DNA from: Spirochaetae bacterium HGW-Spirochaetae-7
GTDB lineage: Bacteria > Spirochaetota > Spirochaetia > Treponematales > UBA12059
DNA length: 8,228 bases
NCBI GenBank assembly: GCA_002839245.1
Contig: PGXR01000140.1
Coordinates: 1-8,228, forward strand
Direction: 5' to 3'
The translations under genes and the position numbers were made by a program. The first letter of the stretch is position 1. The number at the start of each line of letters is the position of its first letter. Positions 1 to 5,835 of the stretch are shown piece after piece. The notes under the pieces were generated by a model. That model was given only the letters and a program-made list of their open reading frames with translations. It was not told where the DNA came from and searched no databases.

Positions 1-234
1 AATGGCATGGACCAGCCTGACCAGTGCGTCGTAGCCCGCCGCACCGAAGGCCTCGTAGAAAGCGGCATTTGGCTTGAAGCAGGCGGCGTACGGGGCCGTG
101 GCCTCCGCTATGGTCATCGATCGCCGGAACAGGTCGTCCGGACCTTCGCCCGCCTCGAGCCTCGGATCCAGGCCGATGCACAGGGCCGTGCCCCGGTCCG
201 ACCATGCCGCTTCGATCCTCTTGAAAAAATCCAT
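1..234 (-). CDS. pyrF: Orotidine 5'-phosphate decarboxylase, N-terminal part (5' end of gene; 3' end outside window)
   Basis: The product decarboxylates OMP to UMP, the last step of de novo pyrimidine synthesis, in the cytoplasm. Only 78 residues are visible; the frame stays open to base 1. Residues 18-24 read ALCIGLD, followed by PRLE: the CxGLDP substrate-binding start of the type 2 (bacterial/mycobacterial-like) OMP decarboxylases. Residues 52-61 read CFKPNAAFYE, matching the family FKPxxAFYE block. The catalytic Lys/Asp motif would lie beyond the edge. I chose the ATG at 234-232 because GGAAGG (250-245) sits 10 nt upstream and because a good promoter (302-273) would start transcription near 266. 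An in-frame ATG at 282-280 would lie inside that promoter and has no Shine-Dalgarno sequence. The gene is divergent from the envelope operon at 359. Family identity is confident; completeness downstream cannot be judged. Confidence 0.9.
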   Translation of the reverse strand, partial: MDFFKRIEAAWSDRGTALCIGLDPRLEAGEGPDDLFRRSMTIAEATAPYAACFKPNAAFYEAFGAAGYDALVRLVHAI

Positions 235-272
235 TTCGTGACCGCCTTCCGCAAGTAGACCTGAGTCCCCGG

Positions 273-302
273 AGCATAGCATGCGGGTGTTTTTTAAGTC
301 AA
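273..302 (-). promoter_or_regulatory. Predicted sigma70-type promoter of pyrF with extended -10
   Basis: On the minus strand the -35 is TTGACT (302-297, 5 of 6 consensus), the spacer is 18 nt and includes an A6 tract, and the -10 is TATGCT (278-273). A TG one base upstream of the -10 (281-280) makes it an extended -10. Transcription would begin near 266, giving a leader of about 30 nt that includes GGAAGG. This is read from sequence only. Confidence 0.55.
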
Positions 303-309
303 AAAGGGA

Positions 310-315
310 TATACT
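310..315 (+). promoter_or_regulatory. Candidate -10 element of the envelope operon promoter
   Basis: TATACT (5 of 6 consensus) lies in an AT-rich island 43 nt before the ATG at 359. Start of transcription near 322 would leave a leader of about 37 nt containing AAGGAGGA (344-351, 7 nt before the ATG). No good -35 lies at the expected distance: 287-292 reads GTGTTT. The promoter may therefore need an activator or another sigma factor. Two small palindromes overlap the region: ATAC-T-GTAT (311-319) across the -10, and CAAT-N5-ATTG (320-332) across the predicted start. Either could be an operator, but short palindromes are common in AT-rich DNA. Confidence 0.4.
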
Positions 316-358
316 GTATCAATTAAGTATTGGATGATATCGCAAGGAGGAGCCGACG

Positions 359-1699
359 ATGAGGAAACTACTGACACTGTTCGCGGCCATGTGCATGTTG
401 GGAACGGTCGCATTCGCCGAGGGCGAGGGCGATGCCGGATTTGGATTCCAGGCCGGCATCTCGCTCGGTACCGATGTCCTCATCGACTCCCTGGGCAATC
501 CCGAGACCTGGAACAGCCTCGGCTTCCAGCCGGACCTGTCCATCGGCAATTTCGGCATCGGCTTCGACCTGACGGTCCACTTCAAGCTGATGACGAATAC
601 GGCGCTGGAAGTCTTCCCCGGCGACTGGGTACCCGATTACGAAGATTCGGGCAGGACCATATTCGACCTGTACCTCCCCAAAGTCATGTACGTCCGCTAC
701 GGCATGCGCGGCGACCCGCTGTACGCCAAGCTCGGGTCGATAAACGACCTGACGCTCGGCAACGGTTTCATCGTCGGCGGCTACGCCAATACCCGCTTCC
801 TGCCGGGCAAGCGCATCTTCGGCCTCGATTTCGGCCTCGACGGCGCTCTTTTCAATTTCCCCTTCGTCGGCGTCGAACTGCTGACCGGCAACCTCGCGCG
901 CTTCGACGTGGTCGGAGGCCGCATTTTCGTACGGCCGCTCATCTCGACGGGGCTGCCTATCCTGGAAAACCTCCAGGTAGGCACGACGCTGGCTACCGAC
1001 CTCGACCCCGGCCTGTATGCCCCAACCACCAATACTGACCCCATCTCCGTCTACGGAGCCGACATTTTCCTGCCGCTCCTGTCGGGCAAAGCCTTCCCGC
1101 TCGCTGCCTTCACCGAAGTCGCGTTCGAACCAAACAAGAGCTCCGGCTTCATGATAGGAGCCGGCGGGCGACTCGTCAGCGTCATAACCTACGGCGCGCA
1201 ACTCAGGTTCCTGGGCGCTGGCTTCACCCCCGTCTACTTCGACGCCAACTACGACCTGTTCCGATCGCAGAAAGCCGACCTGATGGCCGAAACTCCCAGC
1301 GGCGACGCTTTCGTCGGCTGGCTGGCCAAGGCCGGCGCCAGCCTCTTTGACGACAAGATATTCTTCTCCATTTCCGTCGACGGCCCGTTCAAGGCCATTC
1401 CGGCCACGCCGCCGCTCGTACTCAACTCCGCCGAGTATCCCCACCTCCGAGGCGAGATAGGCATGGCTGAAGGCCTGCTGGCAGGCTTCTTCGTCAACGG
1501 CTCCTACGACAAGTACTTCATAGGCAAGGGCGGCACTTTCTTCGCCGACCTGGTAGACCCGGTCGACGCGGTCATCACCGCCTCGTTCAACTACAAGACA
1601 GGCGCGGCGATTTTCACCCTGATGTACAACCTCAGCTACAACCCCAACACGTTAGAATTCGACGTTACCTCGAGCCTGCAGAGCTCGATCAAATTCTGA
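359..1699 (+). CDS. Secreted outer-membrane beta-barrel-like protein, paralogue of the barrel of the next gene
   Basis: This is a 446-aa protein of unknown function. Residues 1-20 form a signal peptide (MRK, hydrophobic core, cleavage after AFA). The rest has alternating polar/hydrophobic strands rich in Gly, Phe, Tyr and Asp with no long hydrophobic helix, and the last residue is Phe (SSIKF), as expected for a barrel recognised by the BAM machinery. The most conserved-looking block is residues 124-145 (KLGSINDLTLGNGF, then IVGGYANT); another is residues 286-298 (GAGFTPVYFDANY). Both recur in the downstream gene (residues 357-377 and 538-549), and similarity can be followed to the C-terminus, so the two are paralogues. 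Unlike its neighbour, this protein lacks a FecR domain and linker. The start is fixed by AAGGAGGA 7 nt upstream. It is first in a two-gene operon, with 17 nt to the next gene. A porin, adhesin or structural outer-membrane protein are all possible; I cannot choose between them. Confidence 0.8.
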   Translation: MRKLLTLFAAMCMLGTVAFAEGEGDAGFGFQAGISLGTDVLIDSLGNPETWNSLGFQPDLSIGNFGIGFDLTVHFKLMTNTALEVFPGDWVPDYEDSGRTIFDLYLPKVMYVRYGMRGDPLYAKLGSINDLTLGNGFIVGGYANTRFLPGKRIFGLDFGLDGALFNFPFVGVELLTGNLARFDVVGGRIFVRPLISTGLPILENLQVGTTLATDLDPGLYAPTTNTDPISVYGADIFLPLLSGKAFPLAAFTEVAFEPNKSSGFMIGAGGRLVSVITYGAQLRFLGAGFTPVYFDANYDLFRSQKADLMAETPSGDAFVGWLAKAGASLFDDKIFFSISVDGPFKAIPATPPLVLNSAEYPHLRGEIGMAEGLLAGFFVNGSYDKYFIGKGGTFFADLVDPVDAVITASFNYKTGAAIFTLMYNLSYNPNTLEFDVTSSLQSSIKF

Positions 1700-1716
1700 A
1701 GGCAGGAGGAGACCAC

Positions 1717-3888
1717 ATGCGTATCAAGACCTGGTCAATAGCAATCGTCGTAGCGCTGGCGCTGACAGCGGTAGCCGTCGCTCAAGCGCCACAGTCGCTT
1801 GTCCTCGAATTCGTCGACGGCGACAACCTCGACATCGTATATCCCGATTCGACCCTGTACAGCTACAAGAATGGGTCGATCGTTGAAGGCGACGCGGTTC
1901 CGGTCGGCGCTACCGTCAAAACGGGCGCCGGCACGAGCGTCGAACTGAGGCTCAAGCCCAACGGCACCCTCATCAAGCTGGCCAAGATGACCACCTTCAG
2001 GGTCGAGGGGCTCGCGACGCCCCAGAAGGACCAGAACGGCTTCACGCTGGTCGCCGGCAAAATACGGGCCGTGGCGGCAAAGGGCTCTCAGTATTCACTA
2101 TACACGGCGAACACCGTAGCCGGGGTGCGCGGCACCGACTTCTCGATGTCATTCGAAGAAGGCGCAAAAGCGCTGCTCCTCGTCGCCAAGGGCAAGGTCG
2201 AGTTCGGCAGGCGCGAAGGCGATGCCATCGCCGGTGCGGTCATGGTCGGCGCCGGCCAGTTCGCCGATTTCTTCAAGGGATTGGTTCCGGCTCCGTTTAC
2301 GCCCGAGATGCTCTCCCAGGAATACGAAGGCCTGGACATTCCGGTCGACCGCATGCCGCCGCAAGCCGACGAGCCGGTCGCCGAAACAAAGCCGGAAGCC
2401 GAACCTGCGGCCGAGGCCGAGACAAAAGCCGAGAAAGCCGCCGAAGGCCCGTCCGGCGAAGTCGCCGAGTGGCTGCGTGACCTTCTGGGCATGGAGATAG
2501 GCTCGATCACCATCAACGGAGACACCTGGGCAAAGGCCGTGATACAGCCGACCTTCAAGGTGGGCAAGCTCAGGGCGGGGCTCTACCTTCCTATCATCTA
2601 CTCTGACAACCTCTTCGACCCGTCCTCCTGGTACCATCCTTCCGGCAACGACGAGTGGTCGTTCGGAACCGACCAGAACTGGTCGGCTGACCCCTTGAAC
2701 GCCCTTGCCGACACCGCTACGGATATAGCGCTCAAAATCAAGTTCCTCGAGTACGGCCAGCCCCTGGTCGATCCGTTCTTCGTAAAGATCGGCAACCTCG
2801 ACAGCTTCACCCTCGGCCACGGCCTCATCATGAGGAACTACGCCAACGACGCCGACTTCCCGTCGATTCGGCGCATCGGCCTCAACCTGGGCATCGACCA
2901 GGGCAGCTGGGGCTTCGAGGCCCTGACCAACGACCTGACCGACAACCAGGTTCTCGGGACGCGGCTCTACGTCCGGCCCATCCCCGATTTCAAGCTGGCC
3001 ATCGGCCTGTCGGCAGTCGCCGACCTCTACCCGGCAGGCGACCTCGACCAGGCCACGGCCGACTCCTACGGCGACCCGATATTCATAGCCGGCGGCGTCG
3101 ACCTCGACCTGCCAATATTCCAGACCGGCATCTTCGGGATGCGCTTCTTCGCAGACGGCGCCGCCATGGCACCGTACGTGAGGAATGGTGGCGCCTCCGC
3201 GGGCGATGCCGGTTTCCGCTACGACATGGTCTACGCCGACGGCGCCATCAAGAACTGGGGAGCGTCGACAGGCTTCATAGGCAACGTGCTGTTCATAGAC
3301 TGGCGCCTGGAGTACCGCTACTTCACCGGAGCCTTCACGCCGACCTTCTTCGACTCCAGCTACGAGCGCAGGCGCGCGGGCCTGGTGGCGGAATGGGCCG
3401 GCTACCTCTCGGGCGTAACCCCGATAGACCAGTCGCCGTCGGTTATGGGCGTCTACGGCGAGGGCGGCGCGTCAATCCTCAAGGACAAGCTGTCGCTGTC
3501 CCTGGGCTACTTCTGGCCGTGGTCAGCCGACGCGGCGAGCCTGGACGAACTGTTGTCCACCTCCGACGACTACTTCAAGGCCAGTCTGGTCATCAAGAAG
3601 GGCCTCATCCCCATCGTCGACGTGTCCGGATCGATAAGCTACGAGCGCAAGGGCCTGGCCAGATCGATAGCCAATGGCAGCCTGGACCAGCTCTTCGACG
3701 AGAACACGACATTCTCAGGCGAAGTGGTCTTCCCGGTGCCACGCGCGCCCAACCTCGACCTTGCCTTCATCTTTTCCACGACGATGGCCCGGGACAAGAT
3801 AACCGGCGAAGTCGAGTACAGCCCCGTCGGCAGCACCACGCCCAGGATGGTTCCGTCGGTCACGCTGGAGACCCGGCTGCACTTCTAG
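1717..3888 (+). CDS. FecR-domain protein fused to an outer-membrane beta-barrel-like domain
   Basis: The protein has 723 aa. Residues 1-24 are a signal peptide (cleavage after AQA). Residues about 57-165 form a FecR domain: GATVKTGAGTSVELRLKPNG, then TLVAGKIRAVAA, then the hallmark AGVRGTDF (135-142) and LLVAKGKVEF. Residues about 214-248 are an acidic Ala/Pro/Glu/Lys linker. Residues about 249-723 form a beta-rich region ending in Phe (TRLHF) that aligns with the whole mature upstream protein: FVKIGNLDSFTLGHGLIM (355-372), YAND (375-378), GAFTPTFFDSSY (538-549) and GGASILKDKL (583-592). In TonB systems FecR transmits a signal to an ECF sigma factor, but here there is no N-terminal cytoplasmic tail, no sigma factor and no TonB receptor. 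The domain is therefore probably a periplasmic, or less likely surface, beta-module. AGGAGGA (1704-1710) lies 6 nt before the ATG. It is co-transcribed with the gene at 359 and ends before a strong terminator. The exact function is unknown. Confidence 0.82.
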   Translation: MRIKTWSIAIVVALALTAVAVAQAPQSLVLEFVDGDNLDIVYPDSTLYSYKNGSIVEGDAVPVGATVKTGAGTSVELRLKPNGTLIKLAKMTTFRVEGLATPQKDQNGFTLVAGKIRAVAAKGSQYSLYTANTVAGVRGTDFSMSFEEGAKALLLVAKGKVEFGRREGDAIAGAVMVGAGQFADFFKGLVPAPFTPEMLSQEYEGLDIPVDRMPPQADEPVAETKPEAEPAAEAETKAEKAAEGPSGEVAEWLRDLLGMEIGSITINGDTWAKAVIQPTFKVGKLRAGLYLPIIYSDNLFDPSSWYHPSGNDEWSFGTDQNWSADPLNALADTATDIALKIKFLEYGQPLVDPFFVKIGNLDSFTLGHGLIMRNYANDADFPSIRRIGLNLGIDQGSWGFEALTNDLTDNQVLGTRLYVRPIPDFKLAIGLSAVADLYPAGDLDQATADSYGDPIFIAGGVDLDLPIFQTGIFGMRFFADGAAMAPYVRNGGASAGDAGFRYDMVYADGAIKNWGASTGFIGNVLFIDWRLEYRYFTGAFTPTFFDSSYERRRAGLVAEWAGYLSGVTPIDQSPSVMGVYGEGGASILKDKLSLSLGYFWPWSADAASLDELLSTSDDYFKASLVIKKGLIPIVDVSGSISYERKGLARSIANGSLDQLFDENTTFSGEVVFPVPRAPNLDLAFIFSTTMARDKITGEVEYSPVGSTTPRMVPSVTLETRLHF

Positions 3889-3908
3889 GGTAAAAATGCT
3901 TCGGCTTC

Positions 3909-3941
3909 ATGGCCGCTCCTGACGGGGCGGCCATTTTCATT
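3909..3941 (+). terminator. Rho-independent terminator of the envelope operon
   Basis: An 11-bp stem pairs ATGGCCGCTCC (3909-3919) with GGGGCGGCCAT (3924-3934) with a single G-U wobble. The loop is TGAC, and TTTT (3934-3937) then CATT follows. It begins 20 nt after the stop codon at 3888 and so separates the envelope operon from mutL. Confidence 0.85.
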
Positions 3942-3961
3942 CCAGGGCCTTCGGCGGCATT

Positions 3962-3996
3962 CCGTGCCATTGCGCCATCGCAGCATCCCGTGCCAT
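3962..3996 (+). repeat. Short direct repeat CCGTGCCAT between terminator and mutL promoter
   Basis: CCGTGCCAT occurs at 3962-3970 and again at 3988-3996, 26 bp apart, with a related GCGCCATCG at 3972-3980 between them. The stretch is non-coding if mutL starts at 4043. It lies just upstream of the mutL -35 at 4008. It could be a regulator site or a chance duplication. Confidence 0.35.
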
Positions 3997-4007
3997 CGTG
4001 CCGAGGG

Positions 4008-4036
4008 ATGACAACGTCGCGACTGCGGTGTATACA
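4008..4036 (+). promoter_or_regulatory. Predicted sigma70-type promoter of mutL, positioned for a leaderless transcript
   Basis: The -35 is ATGACA (4008-4013, 5 of 6 consensus), the spacer is exactly 17 nt, and the -10 is TATACA (4031-4036, 4 of 6). If the last -10 base is position -7, +1 falls on 4043, the A of the mutL ATG. There is no Shine-Dalgarno sequence before this ATG. Confidence 0.55.
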
Positions 4037-4039
4037 GTC
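4021..4039. promoter_or_regulatory. Candidate operator dyad over the mutL -10
   Basis: GACTG (4021-4025) and CAGTC (4035-4039) form a perfect 5-bp inverted repeat around 9 nt. The dyad covers the -10 and ends 3 bp before the ATG. It resembles the ACTG/CAGT arms of the enterobacterial LexA box, but the spacing is 9 rather than 10, so a LexA assignment is not supported. Confidence 0.3.
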
Positions 4040-4042
4040 TGC

Positions 4043-5818
4043 ATGGAATCGTCACGGACAGGGAGTGCCACGCGGATACACGTGCTCGCGCCGGAAGTCG
4101 CCAAGAGGATAGCCGCGGGCGAGGTCATCGACAGGCCGGCCGCCGCGCTGCGGGAGCTTCTCGACAACGCGCTGGATTCAGGCGCCAGGAACATCGTCGT
4201 CGAGATGGAGGGCGGAGGAACGGAAAGCCTGCGAGTCGTCGACGACGGTTCGGGCATGGGCAAGGACGACCTGACGCTGTCGGTGCTGCCCCACGCCACT
4301 TCCAAGATCGGGACGCTCGATGACCTGTCGTCCCTGTCGACGCTCGGGTTCCGCGGAGAGGCGCTGTCTTCGATAGCGGCCGTGGCAAACCTGGAAATCG
4401 TCAGCGCTACAGCTGATGACAATGCCTGGAAGCTAGAATCTTCACCTGGCGGCGGCGACGCTCCGGTTTCGCCATGGCGGGGGTCCAGCGGCACGGCGGT
4501 GACCGTCCGCGACCTCTTCGCGTCGTTCCCCGCGCGGAAGAAATTCATGAAGCGCGCGGCCGCCGAGGCTACGGCTTGCAAGGCGGTATTCGTCGACAAG
4601 GCGCTGGCGTTTCCGGCCGTCTCGTTCAGGCTTGTCTCCGGCGGAAAGCCGCTGCTCATCCTGGGACCGGACAGCCTCGCCGGCAGGGTGCTTTCAGCGA
4701 CGGCTACGGGCCAGAGCCCCGAGCTGTTCAGGGAACTCGTCGCCAGCGGCACCGGCTTCGGCGCGCGCATCGTCGCGGGGCTCCCTGCCGTATACCGGAC
4801 CGACAGGCGCCATATCCAGGTCTTCGTCAACGGGCGGCGCGTCCAGGAATACGGCATAACCCAGGCGCTCGAGTACGCCTACCGCGGAGCCCTGCCTGGT
4901 GGGGCCTGGCCTTTCGCATGGGCCTTCGTCCAGGTGGATCCCGAATATGCCGATTTCAACATCCATCCGGCCAAAAAAGAAGTCAGGCTGAAGAACCTCG
5001 ACGAGATCCGTGCCGGCCTCATCCGCGCCATACGCGACTACCTGGCTGGCCAGACGAAACGGGCTGTCGCCTTCCCGAACCCGGGGCGAGAGTGGTTTGC
5101 CGACGAATCTCCCGCAGCCACCGCGATGCCCGCCGGCCCTTCGTCGCGCGATGCGATAGCCGATGCCGTCCTGGCAATCCGTAACTCAAACCCCGCCCGA
5201 CTTTCCACCGGACGGGACGCTGGCACCCGGACAGGCGACTCGGATGGACGGTTCCGCGTGGCAGGCCAGGCTACCGAAAGATTCCGCTATATCGGCAGGA
5301 CGCTCGGCGTCTTCCTGGCGTTCGAATCGGACGACGAATTCATCCTGCTCGACCAGCACGCGGCCCACGAACGCATCCTGTACGACGAGATCATGGCAGG
5401 CAGGGCCGTATCGCAGGAACTGCTCGTGCCCATCGTCTATGAACCGGAGTCAGATAGCGAAAACGAGTACATTGCCCTGCATGCCGGGGAGCTTTTGTCC
5501 GCCGGATTCAGGCTCGTCAGGGAAGGCCGCTCGTGGATGCTCGAGGCCGCGCCGGCGATGCTGCCCGAGGCGATGACCGGTGCCATCTTCGAACTGTTGC
5601 GATCCAGGCCGGATCCCGCCGAACTGCTCAGGGAGACCGCCGCCCAGGCGGCATGCAGGGCGGCGGTCAAGGACGGCGATGAACTGGACGAGTCAGGCGC
5701 TGTCGCGCTTATCCGTGCCGCCATGGCCATGCCGGAACCGCGCTGTCCCCACGGCCGGCCCATATGGCTACGCCTGAGCCGCGACGACCTGTACCGGGCC
5801 GTAAGGCGCCTGGTTTAG
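4043..5818 (+). CDS. mutL: DNA mismatch repair protein MutL with endonuclease-type C-terminus
   Basis: MutL couples MutS mismatch recognition to strand incision. The protein has 591 aa, close to the family norm. The N-terminal GHKL ATPase shows IAAGEVIDRP (23-32), REL with catalytic Glu38 and Mg-binding Asn42, DDGSGM (67-72), HATSK (84-88) and GFRGEAL (102-108), then NIHPAKKEVR (306-315). A variable linker spans about 340-412. The C-terminal domain has DQHAAHER (437-444) followed by ILYDE, QELLVP (458-463, a beta-clamp-binding-type motif), ACRAAVK (537-543) and CPHGRP (568-573). These are the metal-binding motifs of nicking MutLs, found in bacteria that lack MutH. In the DQHA(X)2E(X)4E motif the last Glu is Asp, with a Glu next to it. 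A clear C-terminal FxR is not seen. The upstream in-frame GTG at 3998 would add 15 residues but lies upstream of the predicted promoter. ATG 4043 places the first family motif at the usual distance. Confidence 0.95.
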   Translation: MESSRTGSATRIHVLAPEVAKRIAAGEVIDRPAAALRELLDNALDSGARNIVVEMEGGGTESLRVVDDGSGMGKDDLTLSVLPHATSKIGTLDDLSSLSTLGFRGEALSSIAAVANLEIVSATADDNAWKLESSPGGGDAPVSPWRGSSGTAVTVRDLFASFPARKKFMKRAAAEATACKAVFVDKALAFPAVSFRLVSGGKPLLILGPDSLAGRVLSATATGQSPELFRELVASGTGFGARIVAGLPAVYRTDRRHIQVFVNGRRVQEYGITQALEYAYRGALPGGAWPFAWAFVQVDPEYADFNIHPAKKEVRLKNLDEIRAGLIRAIRDYLAGQTKRAVAFPNPGREWFADESPAATAMPAGPSSRDAIADAVLAIRNSNPARLSTGRDAGTRTGDSDGRFRVAGQATERFRYIGRTLGVFLAFESDDEFILLDQHAAHERILYDEIMAGRAVSQELLVPIVYEPESDSENEYIALHAGELLSAGFRLVREGRSWMLEAAPAMLPEAMTGAIFELLRSRPDPAELLRETAAQAACRAAVKDGDELDESGAVALIRAAMAMPEPRCPHGRPIWLRLSRDDLYRAVRRLV

Positions 5819-5835
5819 CCCGCCTCACAGCCCGG
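5794..5835. other. Nested inverted repeat spanning the convergent stop codons of mutL and the TPR gene
   Basis: An outer pair CCGGGC (5794-5799)/GCCCGG (5830-5835) encloses an inner pair AGGCG (5804-5808)/CGCCT (5821-5825). Together they would form a hairpin in either transcript that contains both stop codons (TAG at 5816-5818; TGA at 5827-5825). No T-run follows on either strand, so it is not a classical terminator. No other terminator is seen between these genes. Confidence 0.3.

Noticed and set aside
7..258. Plus-strand open frame of 83 codons at the left edge
   Set aside because: The opposite strand encodes the clear N-terminus of OMP decarboxylase (CIGLDP and FKPNAAFYE motifs).
368..1444. 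Long open frame of 358 codons antisense to the first barrel gene
   Set aside because: The translation is compositionally odd (Glu/Gly/Ala/Val-rich) with no recognisable domain, and it mirrors the third-position GC bias of the real gene, which has a signal peptide, a strong Shine-Dalgarno sequence and homology to its neighbour.
2356..2460. Acidic Ala/Pro/Glu-rich stretch as a possible separate gene boundary or frameshift in the FecR protein
   Set aside because: The reading frame is continuous, and both the FecR domain before it and the barrel after it are intact, so it is an interdomain linker.
4021..4040. LexA (SOS) box at mutL
   Set aside because: The arms ACTG/CAGT are separated by 9 nt instead of 10, and the interior does not match; only an unspecified dyad is supported.
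3998..4042. Longer mutL starting at GTG 3998
   Set aside because: There is no Shine-Dalgarno sequence; the start lies upstream of the predicted -35, and the extra 15 residues are not typical of MutL, whose conserved part begins shortly after 4043.
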